DNA from: Nonomuraea wenchangensis
Lineage (GTDB): Bacteria; Actinomycetota; Actinomycetes; Streptosporangiales; Streptosporangiaceae
Assembly: GCF_900111685.1 (NCBI RefSeq)
Contig: NZ_FOHX01000008.1
Location: 186,001-250,000 of the forward strand
Length of the DNA: 64,000 nucleotides
Direction: 5' to 3'
The position numbers were made by a program, and so were the translations under genes. The notes under the pieces are model-generated. The model saw only the letters and a program-made list of their open reading frames with translations. It had not been told where the DNA came from and made no database searches. The stretch's first letter is position 1. Each line of letters begins with the position of its first letter. Positions 16,863 through 25,198 of this stretch are shown here, in pieces.

Positions 16863-17939
16863 TCAGCCCGGCAGGAGGTGACGGGCGTCGTACAGGGCCT
16901 TCCACTGGGCGCCGTGCCGCCGCCGCTCCAGGTAGCGGCGGAGTTTCGCCAGGTCCTCCGGGCTGTCCTTGGCGGCGGTGCCGGCCAGGCAGGCGACCAG
17001 GTCGGCGGCGGTGCCCGGCTCGCCGCGCAGGAACCAGCCGCGCAGCCCGACAGCGTGGGCGACCGAGACGGCCTCGGCGGTGCTCATCACGCCGGACAGC
17101 CGGTCGGTGACGTCGCCGCGCGCGTTCTGACCCTCGCGCAGCTCGCGGAAGGTGGTGACGAGCACCTCCAGCACGTCGCGGCGCGGCGGCGCGGTGACGC
17201 CGGAGCGCCGCAGCAGCGCGGTGGCCTCTGACTCCACCAGCAGCAGCTCGGTGTCGAAGTCGGCGATGGGGAAGACGGTCTCGAAGGTGAAGCGGCGCTT
17301 GAGCGCGGCGCTCATCTCGTTGACGCCGCGGTCGCGGGTGTTGGCGGTGGCGATGACGGTGAACCCCTCCTGGGCGAACACCATCGATTCGGGGCCGGTC
17401 AGCTCCGGGACGGCGAGCACCCGGTCCGACAGCGGCGACAGCAGGCAGTCCTGCACCTCCAGAGGGCAGCGGGTGATCTCCTCGAACCGCACCACCTTGC
17501 CCTCGGCCATGCCGCGCAGCAGCGGCGCGGCCACCAGCGACCGGGTGGACGGCCCCTCGGCGACCAGCAGCGCGTAGTTCCACGAGTATTTGATCTGGTC
17601 CTCGGTGGTGGCCGCGCCGCCCTGGACGGTGAGCGTGGAGGTGCCGCTCACGGCGGCGGCGAGCAGCTCCGACAGCAGCGACTTGGCGGTGCCCGGCTCC
17701 CCCACCAGCATCAGCCCGCGCTGGGTGGCGAGCGCGACCAGGGACCGGTCGATGAGCGAGGCGTCGCCCACGAACTTGCGGCTGACGCCAAGGGCGTCGT
17801 CGCCGAGGATGAAGCGCCGGGCGGCCCGCAGGCTGAGCGCCCAGCCGGGCGGCCGGTCGTCGGCGTCGTGCTCGCGCAGCCGGGCCAGCTCGTCGGCGTG
17901 GCGGACCTCGGCGGGGGGCCGCTGTGCGCGCTCGCTCAT
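16863..17939 (-). CDS. MoxR-family AAA+ ATPase (YehL-like)
   Basis: A 358-residue AAA+ protein. Walker A is GEPGTAKS, Walker B is VVRFEEITRCPLEVQD, sensor 1 and the arginine finger lie in TVIATANTRDRGVNEMSAALKRRFTFE, and the ATP-lid region follows. MoxR ATPases act as chaperones for metal-cofactor insertion or for assembly and disassembly of complexes, usually with a VWA adaptor. The Walker B has FEEI rather than the commoner DEIN. ATG 17939 overlaps the DUF4132 stop by 4 bp. In the E. coli yeh locus the equivalent gene is yehL. The length agrees closely. Confidence 0.9.
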   Translation of the reverse strand: MSERAQRPPAEVRHADELARLREHDADDRPPGWALSLRAARRFILGDDALGVSRKFVGDASLIDRSLVALATQRGLMLVGEPGTAKSLLSELLAAAVSGTSTLTVQGGAATTEDQIKYSWNYALLVAEGPSTRSLVAAPLLRGMAEGKVVRFEEITRCPLEVQDCLLSPLSDRVLAVPELTGPESMVFAQEGFTVIATANTRDRGVNEMSAALKRRFTFETVFPIADFDTELLLVESEATALLRRSGVTAPPRRDVLEVLVTTFRELREGQNARGDVTDRLSGVMSTAEAVSVAHAVGLRGWFLRGEPGTAADLVACLAGTAAKDSPEDLAKLRRYLERRRHGAQWKALYDARHLLPG

Positions 17940-20900
17940 CGGGTGATCTCCCTCAGGTCGCGCAGGATCTCGGAGGCGGTGATCGGGTCGAGGCCGTCGA
18001 CGCTGACGCCCATGAGCGTCTGCGTCTCGTTCATGTCGATCCAGCCGATCGCGACGCCCGGGTCGAGGCCGGCGGCGACGGTGCCGCCGCCGGGGACGTC
18101 CCGCTCGATCCAGCCCTGCCAGCCGGCGTCCTGGGGGTCGCCCCGCCGCCAGCCGCGCCGTTCCAGGCTGAGCACCGCGTGGGTGGGGATCTTGGCCCCG
18201 CAGATCTCGGCCAGCAGCGCCTCGTCGGCCGTGTAAGTCTCCCTGCCGAGTTGCGGGAACGGCTGCAGGATCTCGTAGTCGGCGAACACCTCCGCCCAGG
18301 CTGCCACCTCCTCCCCCAGCTCCAGCGGGTGCGCCACGCCGACGACGGCGTCGCCGGGCAGCGTCAGCGGATCGTCGGCGGCGTCGGCGAAGGTGCGGTC
18401 CTCGGCCACGCGCAGGGCGCCGACGAGCCGGCCGGAGGAGTCGTAGCGGCCCCACACGAGGCGGCGGACGATGTGCCAGAGCAGCGGATGGCCGACGAGC
18501 AGCCGCTCGAAGTCGGTGGCGCTCCAGCGGCGCCGGTCGACCATGGCCCGCTCCAGGCGGCGGATGGTGTCGGCGGCGACGGCGCGCACGTCCTTCTTCA
18601 GCCCGGCGAAGCGCCGGTGGGCGGCGGGCGCGAGCTCGGGGTCGTCGTTGACGCCCGGTTTGGGGAGGTTCTTCAGTCGCTTGCCCGCGGCGTCGGTGAC
18701 GTACGGCTTGAGCTGCTCGTCGAAGCCGACGACGAACCGCCTGCGGCCGTAGTCGAGGGTGAGGCTGCCGTCGGCCGACAGCCCGAAGGAGGGCACCAGC
18801 CGGTCGGCCAGCTCCTGCGGGGTGAGGCCGAGCTCGGCGGCGACCTCGTCCATCTTCTGGCGGGCCCGCTTCTTCAACCCGCCGAACTTCACCTTCTCCG
18901 CGATGCCGTGCAGGTGCATCAGCGCGACCTCGGAACCGATGCCGGCCAGCAGGTCCAGGCCCGCGACGGCACGGGCGTGCCCGTTCTCGCCGGGCCAGGT
19001 CCTGATCAGCGGGGCCAGCCGGCGTACGGTCTCGTCGTCGCCGACCAGCGCCTGCGCGTCCATGATCCAGCTCTCCTTGGCGGGGTGACCGGCCGCCTGC
19101 CAGCGCTGGAACAGCGCCCAGCCGAAGTCCGCGAGGCTGCGGGCGTCGCACGCCTGCCGGACCGCGTCGAGACCGGGGTACGGCTCGCCGGGCCGGGAGA
19201 TCGCCAGCATGGTGGTGACGTGGCGGGCCGCCTCGGCGGGCAGGGCGCCGGCGTCGCCGCGGAGCCGGATCGGGCTGAGGACCGCGACGTCCGCCCATTC
19301 GGGCAGAACGGGCATCTTGGCGGGCAGCGCGTCGAGCGGGTCGGCCGCGAGCAGGTCGCCGATCGCGGCCTCGGCGGCGGGGCCGTAGCCGGCGGCGGCC
19401 CGCGCGACGGCGTCGCGGTGGCCGCCCGTGACCAGTGCCGTGAGCGCCCGTTCGGCCTGCCGGCGGGCCGCGCCCGGCTTGCCGAGCGCGGCGGGGACGA
19501 GCGCCCTGGCGGCCGCGTCGGGATGGCGGGACAGCCAGGCCAGCGCGGTGGCGCGGACGGACTTCAGCCGCGCCAGCCAGTCGGCCATGAGGACGGCGAT
19601 CTCCGGTGCGGCGAACGGGAGCAGCGACGGACCGGCGCCGCTCGGGGTGTGCCGGGCGGTGTCCAGCAGCAGGGGCAGCGCCGCCAGCTCGAACCTGGCG
19701 GCCACCCCGGGCAGCCAGTCGGCCGTGCCCCAGTGCCAGTGACCGCCGAGCCGCCAGGTGGAGAGCAGCGGTGCGGCCAGCTCCTCGGGCCCGGCGATGA
19801 ACAGCGCGACCACGTCGCTCCAGTCGTACCGCCCGCGGCCGTCGGCGATGTCCTTCCAGGTGCGGCCGTAGACCCGGCCCCAGTGGTCGGGCGGGGCGGC
19901 GAGCCAGGCGTCCCGCTCCCCCGGCCCCCACGTCACGGAGGGCTCGTCCTGGCAGGTCAGGCCGCTCACCACGACCGGCTTGCGCACCGTGCGCGGACGC
20001 GTCCACGGCGGGCTGACCAGCACCTCGGGCAGGGCCTCCGCCGGCGCGACGGCGACGGGCGGGGCCGAGGCGATCCTGCCGATCCGCTGGGCGGCGGCCT
20101 CACCGAGCGCCGGGACCACCTCGGGCACCAGGTCGGGGTGGGTCGCCACGTGGACGCGCAGCAGCCCGTCCACGGTCTTGCCGTGCGACGCGGCGAGCAG
20201 GCGCATCGCCCGGCGCGGGAAGCGGGCCGCCGCGCGCAGGAACGCGGGCTGAGCATACCTGTCGTCGATGCGGTCGAGGATGGCCCGCATGGCCGCGTCG
20301 CCCGGCAGCTCGGCGAGCACCTCCAGCAGCCGGCGCTCGCCCGCGGAGTCGTAGGACTGGCCGAGCCAGCCGGTCAGCAGCGGCACGGCCGCCAGGCCCA
20401 GGCCGTCGACGAGCGTGGCGGGCAGCGCCAGGGAGTGCGTCACGCTGGAGCCGTGCACGTGGCCGGCGATGAGCGCGGCCTGCTCCGGCGTGCCGACCGC
20501 GGCGAGCAGCCGGGCGGAGAGCTCCGGGTTGACGTGGCTCACCTCGGCGCAGTCGGCCTCGACCCAGCCGGTCTCGGTCGGCGCGAGGAAGGAGGCGGCC
20601 ACCCGGTGGTGCAGCCCGCCGTCACGGGACGCGGCCAGCGCCGCGACGGCCTCGGCGTACGTGGCGTCCGGCGCGGCGGCGAGGGCGGCGCGGACCCGCG
20701 CGGCGGCCTCCATCCGCTTCCAGGCGGTCCAGTGGCTGGGGGAGCTCGCGTCGTCCAGCCGCCGGACCGTCCAGACGCCCTTGCTGTGGATCATGTCCAG
20801 GCAGGCGTGCTCGGCCACGGCCGCCGCCGCGAACACCGGGCCTGGTCCGGCCAGCCAGGCGTCGGCGAGCAGTGACTGCCAGGTCTGGTCGTCAGAGGCG

Positions 20901-21184
20901 TGGAAAGTCATCAGCTCGGCGACCACCGCCGCGCCGAGGGGCGTGGCCGGGGACTCCCCCTCGACGCAGGCGAGGCCGGCCGCGCGCGGCTCGGGGTCGG
21001 GGCACGCCGCCAGCGCGTCGAGAAGCTGCTGCCGGTGGCCGTCCAGCGTCGCGGCGAGCCGGCCGGGCGCGGCGGGATCGGGCCCCTTCACCGCCACCTC
21101 GACGCCGCCCCGCCGCGGGCAGAGCGCGCGCAGCCAGGCCGCCGGCATGGTCAGCCGGTCCTCGTCGCCCTCGTGTGCGGTCAT
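17936..21184 (-). CDS. DUF4132 domain protein (YehI-like), first gene of the five-gene system
   Basis: A 1082-residue soluble protein. The C-terminal third is a DUF4132-type region: RRFVVGFDEQLKPYVTDAAGKRLKNLPKPG, a four-helix stretch, then RLVWGRYDSSGRLVGALRVAEDRTFADAADD and VGVAHPLELGEEVAAWAEVFADYEILQPFPQLGR. The first 700 residues are alpha-helical, HEAT-like by appearance. It has no catalytic motif I recognise. The start at 21184 follows GGAGGTATCGGC, a strong ribosome site. In E. coli similar proteins were once called 'molybdate metabolism regulator'-like, without real functional proof. It leads the operon and is the largest subunit. Confidence 0.85.
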   Translation of the reverse strand: MTAHEGDEDRLTMPAAWLRALCPRRGGVEVAVKGPDPAAPGRLAATLDGHRQQLLDALAACPDPEPRAAGLACVEGESPATPLGAAVVAELMTFHASDDQTWQSLLADAWLAGPGPVFAAAAVAEHACLDMIHSKGVWTVRRLDDASSPSHWTAWKRMEAAARVRAALAAAPDATYAEAVAALAASRDGGLHHRVAASFLAPTETGWVEADCAEVSHVNPELSARLLAAVGTPEQAALIAGHVHGSSVTHSLALPATLVDGLGLAAVPLLTGWLGQSYDSAGERRLLEVLAELPGDAAMRAILDRIDDRYAQPAFLRAAARFPRRAMRLLAASHGKTVDGLLRVHVATHPDLVPEVVPALGEAAAQRIGRIASAPPVAVAPAEALPEVLVSPPWTRPRTVRKPVVVSGLTCQDEPSVTWGPGERDAWLAAPPDHWGRVYGRTWKDIADGRGRYDWSDVVALFIAGPEELAAPLLSTWRLGGHWHWGTADWLPGVAARFELAALPLLLDTARHTPSGAGPSLLPFAAPEIAVLMADWLARLKSVRATALAWLSRHPDAAARALVPAALGKPGAARRQAERALTALVTGGHRDAVARAAAGYGPAAEAAIGDLLAADPLDALPAKMPVLPEWADVAVLSPIRLRGDAGALPAEAARHVTTMLAISRPGEPYPGLDAVRQACDARSLADFGWALFQRWQAAGHPAKESWIMDAQALVGDDETVRRLAPLIRTWPGENGHARAVAGLDLLAGIGSEVALMHLHGIAEKVKFGGLKKRARQKMDEVAAELGLTPQELADRLVPSFGLSADGSLTLDYGRRRFVVGFDEQLKPYVTDAAGKRLKNLPKPGVNDDPELAPAAHRRFAGLKKDVRAVAADTIRRLERAMVDRRRWSATDFERLLVGHPLLWHIVRRLVWGRYDSSGRLVGALRVAEDRTFADAADDPLTLPGDAVVGVAHPLELGEEVAAWAEVFADYEILQPFPQLGRETYTADEALLAEICGAKIPTHAVLSLERRGWRRGDPQDAGWQGWIERDVPGGGTVAAGLDPGVAIGWIDMNETQTLMGVSVDGLDPITASEILRDLREITR

Positions 21185-21271
21185 GCCGATACCTCCACGC
21201 TGTGCCGGTCTTCTTGATCGTCAGCGGTGAGTATGGCGAGACCGACCGACAAACCGGCGGCCGTCGTGGCG

Positions 21272-21937
21272 TCAGGGGGCGGCGGGGAGGATCCCCGCCA
21301 GGTAGGCGGCCAGTTCCGCCGGTCGCGACAGCATCGCCATGTGGCCGCCGGGCATCTCGTCAGGGGTGAGGCCGAGCCGTTCCTTGACGTGGCGGCGGAC
21401 GAAGTCCGGGGTGAAGAGCCGGTCGTCGCGGCAGAGCAGGTATCTCGTCGGCACGTCCGGCCAGGCGGGCAGGGGCCAGGGCTCGGCGCACGCCCGGTCC
21501 ATGTTCATGTGGGCGGCGAGCGCGCCGTCGTGGTCCAGCACCTGGCGGGCCAGATCACGGGGGACGTCGTGGAAGTAGAGCTCGTGCTCGTCGTCGATGT
21601 CGGACGGGGGCCGCCCGCTGCGTTCCCACCAGTCCCCCGGCGGCTCGTCAGGGGCCGGGATCATGGCGGTCACCAGGACGAGCGCGGCGGCCGGCACGCG
21701 TGCGCAGACGAGCGGGGCGACGAAGCCGCCCCAGGAGTGGGCCACCACCACGAGCGGCCCGCGCCCGGCGACCGCACGGACGACGGTGTCGGCGTAGTCC
21801 CAGAGGCCCGCCCCGGGGTCGGACGTCGGCAGGTCCACCGCGACCGGGTCGTGGCCGCGGGCGCGCAGCTCGGCCTCGACCAGGTGCCAGTCGAAGGCGC
21901 TACCGCCGCCGCCGTGGATGAGCGCGTAAGTCGTCAT
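21272..21937 (-). CDS. Alpha/beta hydrolase
   Basis: A 221-residue hydrolase. It starts with TTYALIHGGGGSAFDWHLVEAELRARGHDPVAVDLP, has the nucleophile elbow AHSWGG (serine) and ends with the catalytic histidine in GGHMAMLSRPAELAAYL. It belongs to the short MenH/SalMe-esterase-like group that often acts on small esters. Substrate is unknown. It lies 87 bp upstream of the DUF4132 operon on the same strand. No terminator is visible between them, so partial read-through into that operon is possible. Confidence 0.85.
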   Translation of the reverse strand: MTTYALIHGGGGSAFDWHLVEAELRARGHDPVAVDLPTSDPGAGLWDYADTVVRAVAGRGPLVVVAHSWGGFVAPLVCARVPAAALVLVTAMIPAPDEPPGDWWERSGRPPSDIDDEHELYFHDVPRDLARQVLDHDGALAAHMNMDRACAEPWPLPAWPDVPTRYLLCRDDRLFTPDFVRRHVKERLGLTPDEMPGGHMAMLSRPAELAAYLAGILPAAP

Positions 21938-21985
21938 GCCGGTGGAGACCGGTGGCGGCGCGGAAACTCATCGGACGGGCGCCCG

Positions 21986-22576
21986 CTACGGGACGGTCTC
22001 GGCGGGCCTGCCGTAGGTGACGGAGCGGCGTACGGGCTCGGGAGCCGCGGCGCGCAGGGCGGCGTCGGGCCGCGCGCCGAGCGCGTCGTTCACCGTGGAG
22101 AACGCCAGCCGTAACGCGACGAACGCCGTCATCGCGAAGATCTGCCCGTCGCCGAACCCGGCCGCCCGCAGCTCCTCGACGTCCTCCGGGCGGGTGGCGT
22201 TGGGGTCGCGGGCCACCTTGCGCGCCCACGCGGCCATCGCCCGCTCGGGCTCCTCCAGCCCGGCGTCGTCGCCGCGCAGCAGCCCCGCCGCCGTCTCGGC
22301 CCCGGCGACCGCCGCCAGCCTGGTCCCCCAGGCCAGCGAGCAGTAGGAGTCACCGATCGTGGAGGCGCACGCGGTGACCAGCACGGCGCGTTGCCGCAGC
22401 GTCAGCCCACCGGCCGCGGCCACCTCGCCGATCAGGCCGAACAGCCTGTCCTGCGCCGCCGGCTGGTGGGCCCACAGCCGGGACAGGTTCATCACGTATC
22501 CGTTGTCGGCCAGGTCCTCGTCGTAGAGCCGCTGGGCCGCCTCGCCGAGCTCGGGCTCGGGAAGGAAGTTGCTCAT
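21986..22576 (-). CDS. AhpD/carboxymuconolactone decarboxylase-like protein
   Basis: A 196-residue, mostly helical protein. The segment LTLRQRAVLVTACASTIGDSYCSLAWGTRLA occupies the position of the AhpD motif E...CxxC...H. Only one cysteine of the pair is kept (SYC), and the proton-relay histidine is replaced by W/G, so peroxidase activity is doubtful. ATG 22576 (SNFLPEPELG) is preferred over the longer frame, whose extra 17 residues are atypical. It is on the same strand as the hydrolase (48-bp gap). Function is unknown. Confidence 0.7.
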   Translation of the reverse strand: MSNFLPEPELGEAAQRLYDEDLADNGYVMNLSRLWAHQPAAQDRLFGLIGEVAAAGGLTLRQRAVLVTACASTIGDSYCSLAWGTRLAAVAGAETAAGLLRGDDAGLEEPERAMAAWARKVARDPNATRPEDVEELRAAGFGDGQIFAMTAFVALRLAFSTVNDALGARPDAALRAAAPEPVRRSVTYGRPAETVP

Positions 22577-22657
22577 GCCACCGCCAGTGCCGCGTCGGGC
22601 CGGACACTCCGTCCGGCCCTTCAGCATGCCCGCTTCCCGCGCGCCGGCACAGGCCCA

Positions 22658-23173
22658 CTATGCGCCGGCGTCCCCGCGCAGGGAGGCGGCGAAGCGGCGG
22701 CCCGGCTCCGGGTCGACGCCGAAGCGCGCGGCGTAACGCTCGTGCGTCTCCTCCCAGCCCTTGTGGGCCTCCTCCTCGGTGACGGTCCGGCCCGACAGGT
22801 AGGGCTCCAGCCGCGACAGGTAGGCGTCCCACCCGCTCGCGGTCTGCGCCGCGAGGCCGAGGTCGTCGATGACGTGCACGAAGACCAGGCGGCAGCCGTC
22901 GCCGTCGGCGGTCAGGTCGAAGCTGTACGGCTGGCCGGCGTACGTCCAGGCCAGGCGGCGGGGCGGATCGACCTCGGTCACCTCGACGGTCGCGCCGCCG
23001 GCGTCGAAGGTCTCGCCGACCGCCGGCGTCCAGTCGACGGCCGCGGGGAACCAGGCCCGCAGCTCGTCCGGCACGCTGACGGCCCGCCACACGCGCTCGA
23101 CGGGGAAGGCGAGCACGCGCTCGAAGCGCAGCGCCGGGCGTCCGCCGATGGTCTCCAGGGTGCCGTCGGTCAT
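22658..23173 (-). CDS. SRPBCC/AHSA1-family protein
   Basis: A 171-residue START/Bet v1-like protein. Strands RPALRFERVLAFPVERVWRAVSVPDELRAWFPAAVDW and TEVDPPRRLAWTYAGQPYSFDLTADGDGCRLVFVHVI are typical of the AHSA1 family, followed by a long C-terminal helix (SGWDAYLSRLEPYL). These proteins bind hydrophobic ligands in a central cavity. ATG 23173 overlaps the ArsR stop by 4 bp. This ArsR-SRPBCC pairing is common in actinobacteria, with the repressor controlling its own operon. Confidence 0.88.
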   Translation of the reverse strand: MTDGTLETIGGRPALRFERVLAFPVERVWRAVSVPDELRAWFPAAVDWTPAVGETFDAGGATVEVTEVDPPRRLAWTYAGQPYSFDLTADGDGCRLVFVHVIDDLGLAAQTASGWDAYLSRLEPYLSGRTVTEEEAHKGWEETHERYAARFGVDPEPGRRFAASLRGDAGA

Positions 23174-23481
23174 GGGTTGTCCTCCAGGTGTCGTTCCAGG
23201 GCGTCGAGACGCTGGGACCAGAGCATCCGGTAGGGCTCCAGCCACTCCGCGACCTCGGCGAGAGGTTCGGGGCGCAGCGAGTAGACGCGTTGCTTGCCGT
23301 GCGTGCGCACGGCGACGAGCCCGGCCTCGCGGAGCACCTTGAGGTGCTTGGACACGCCGGGCTGGCTGAGGTCGAGATGTTCCACCAGCTCGCCGGCGGG
23401 CCGCTCACCGGTGCGGAGCAGGTCGAGTATCCGCCTGCGATGCGGCTCCGCCAGGGCTGCGTAGGCGCTCATGCCGTTCAT
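23170..23481 (-). CDS. ArsR-family (SdpR-like) HTH repressor
   Basis: A 103-residue winged-helix protein. It starts YAALAEPHRRRILDLLRTGERPAGELVEHL, has the recognition helix LSQPGVSKHLKVLREAGLV and the wing VAVRTHGKQRVYSL. No cysteine metal-binding motif (CVC) is present, so it is the non-metal SdpR/YczG type. A second ATG at 23472 is possible. Its start codon lies inside a 22-bp palindrome, which is probably its own operator. It forms a translationally coupled operon with the SRPBCC gene. Confidence 0.9.
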   Translation of the reverse strand: MNGMSAYAALAEPHRRRILDLLRTGERPAGELVEHLDLSQPGVSKHLKVLREAGLVAVRTHGKQRVYSLRPEPLAEVAEWLEPYRMLWSQRLDALERHLEDNP

Positions 23482-23500
23482 ATTGCCATACGGCTATATG
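23479..23500. promoter_or_regulatory. ArsR operator palindrome over the start codon
   Basis: A 22-bp inverted repeat with half-site CATATxGCCxTA and only two mismatched base pairs is centred at 23489/23490. Its left end is the ATG (23481-23479) of the ArsR gene. Its AT-rich TATAG could also serve as the -10 element. Binding here would block both transcription and start-codon access. Confidence 0.65.
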
Positions 23501-23509
23501 AAGGGCAAT

Positions 23510-23536
23510 CCGGCGGGGGCGCGCGGCCCCCGCCGG
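23510..23536 (-). terminator. GC-rich hairpin behind the M28 peptidase gene
   Basis: A perfect 11-bp stem (CCGGCGGGGGC and its complement) with a 5-nt loop lies 7 bp downstream of the M28 stop on the minus strand and before the ArsR promoter. There is no T-tract, as is usual for actinomycete terminators. Confidence 0.65.
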
Positions 23537-23542
23537 CCCTCG

Positions 23543-25042
23543 CTACTGGAGAATCTTCACGTCGTCGACGGCCGCCTCCACCAGGCTCGCGGTCGAGGCG
23601 TCTGCCGCCTCGACGAGCACCCGTACGGTCTGGCCCGCGAACGCGGACACGTCGACGGTCGCGACCGCCCATGCGCCGTCACGGTCGCTGGCCGCGCCGA
23701 GCTGCTGGAACACGGTGCTCGTCGTGCTTCCGACCACCTTGACCCGCAGGTAGTCGGCGCTGGAGGAGTTGCTGCCGTGCGCGAGATACCAGGAGAACGA
23801 CAGCTTCGGCGCCCCGGCCGGCAGCGTGATCGGCGGCGACTGGATCGACGTCAGGCCCCCGTCCACGTCGTGGTCGCCGGCCGACGCTCCGGCCAGCCTG
23901 CCGGTGACCAGGTCGTTGACGCCGCTGACCGTGGTGCCGAGCTGCTTGGCGCCGCTGGAGGTGGTGGCCTCCGGGTCTCCCCGCTCCCACAGGCCGCTCG
24001 TGGCGGTGCCGGCCACGGTCGTCCAGCCCCGGTCGGTCTCGAAGTCGTCCGACCAGACCACGGTGGGCGGCACGGCGGTGCCGAGGGTCCAGACCGCGTA
24101 CGCGATCGCGTCGGCGTTGCGGTCGAGCGCGGTGTCGCTGATGTTGGCCGTCGTGTCGCAGGAGCGGTGGTAGCACGGGTCGAAGGCCTGACCCGCCGTG
24201 CCGCCCCACAGCTGCGCCTGGGCGCTGCTCTTGATGCCCTCCGCGCCGGTGAAGGTGCCGCCGGCCGGGATGCCCTGGGAGATGAACGGGCCGTAGTCCG
24301 AGCGGCCGTCGAAGTCGGTGCCGCGCGTGGGCACGCCGATCGAGGTGAAGTAGTCCTGCAGGACCCGTTCGAGCTGGGCGGAGCCGGCCGGGCCTGGGCC
24401 GGAGCCGACCCCGTCGGAGTTGTCGCCGTCGTAGATGAAGTAGCCGGCGTTGGGCGAGCCGACCATGTCGAAGTTGAGGTACCCCTTGATCTTGGCGCGT
24501 TCGGTCGCGGCCAGGTTGGTGACGTAGAACTGCGAGCCGCGCAGTCCCAGCTCCTCGGCGCCCCACCAGGCGAAGCGCAGGTGCTTGGTGGGCTGGAGCG
24601 CCTGCCGGGAGACCTCCAGCGCGGTCTCCAGGATCGCGGCGCTGCCGGAGCCGTTGTCGTTGATGCCGGGACCCGCCGTCACGCTGTCGAGGTGGGCGCC
24701 GATCATGAGGACGTCGTTCGCGTCGCCGCCGGGCCAGTCGGCGATCACGTTGTAGCCGGTGGCGCCGTTGTAGGTGAAGGACTGGAGGGTGGTGGTGAAC
24801 CCGGCGGCGTCGAGGCGGCCTTTGACGTAGTTGGCCGAGGCGAGGTAGCCGGGCCGGCCGTGGGCGCGGTTGCCGCCGTTGGCGGTGGCGATGCTCTGTA
24901 ACTGGGTCAGGTGCGCTTTGACGCCGGCCAGCGGGATGTCGGGCACGGCGAGCGCCGCCGAGGCCGGCGCGGGCGCGACGGTGAGGGCGCCGGCCAAGGC
25001 CAGGGTCACGGTGGTGAGTGCGGCGAGCAGACGTGATCTCAT
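23543..25042 (-). CDS. Secreted M28 aminopeptidase (Streptomyces griseus aminopeptidase type)
   Basis: A 499-residue secreted zinc peptidase. The Sec signal is MRSRLLAALTTVTLALAGAL ending at ASA. The two-zinc ligands are readable: H in IGAHLDSV, the bridging D in GINDNGSG, the catalytic E pair in WWGAEELGLRGS, D in YLNFDMVGS and H in CYHRSCDT, which forms the typical Cys-x(4)-Cys loop. It removes hydrophobic N-terminal residues from peptides. After the catalytic domain (to about residue 310) comes a beta-sandwich region (VWSDDFETDRGWTTVAGTATSGLWERGDPE...) ending VEAAVDDVKILQ, a MAM/CBM-like domain often fused to such enzymes. Hairpins flank the gene on both sides, suggesting a single-gene transcript. 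Confidence 0.92.
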   Translation of the reverse strand: MRSRLLAALTTVTLALAGALTVAPAPASAALAVPDIPLAGVKAHLTQLQSIATANGGNRAHGRPGYLASANYVKGRLDAAGFTTTLQSFTYNGATGYNVIADWPGGDANDVLMIGAHLDSVTAGPGINDNGSGSAAILETALEVSRQALQPTKHLRFAWWGAEELGLRGSQFYVTNLAATERAKIKGYLNFDMVGSPNAGYFIYDGDNSDGVGSGPGPAGSAQLERVLQDYFTSIGVPTRGTDFDGRSDYGPFISQGIPAGGTFTGAEGIKSSAQAQLWGGTAGQAFDPCYHRSCDTTANISDTALDRNADAIAYAVWTLGTAVPPTVVWSDDFETDRGWTTVAGTATSGLWERGDPEATTSSGAKQLGTTVSGVNDLVTGRLAGASAGDHDVDGGLTSIQSPPITLPAGAPKLSFSWYLAHGSNSSSADYLRVKVVGSTTSTVFQQLGAASDRDGAWAVATVDVSAFAGQTVRVLVEAADASTASLVEAAVDDVKILQ

Positions 25043-25138
25043 GCCATTCCTCTGGGGATCTGACGGGACGAGACAATTCCCCCGAGATGGTGCTGTAAGG
25101 AACGTAATGGCGCGCAGGGAAGTCGCCTAGACCCGATC

Positions 25139-25170
25139 TCGTCCCGGCCCGGCGGTGCGGGCCGGGACGA
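25139..25170 (-). terminator. GC-rich hairpin behind the GH16 gene
   Basis: A perfect 13-bp stem (TCGTCCCGGCCCG and its complement) with a 6-nt loop lies 28 bp after the GH16 stop on the minus strand. It is positioned to end that transcript before the M28 promoter. Confidence 0.65.
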
Positions 25171-25198
25171 TCGTCAGCTCACCGGACGGACGCCGGCG

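Noticed and set aside
13502..21184. Very long antisense open frames opposite the five-gene operon
   Set aside because: They arise from GC-rich third positions of the real genes. Their translations are low-complexity Arg/Gly/Pro and have no family motifs.
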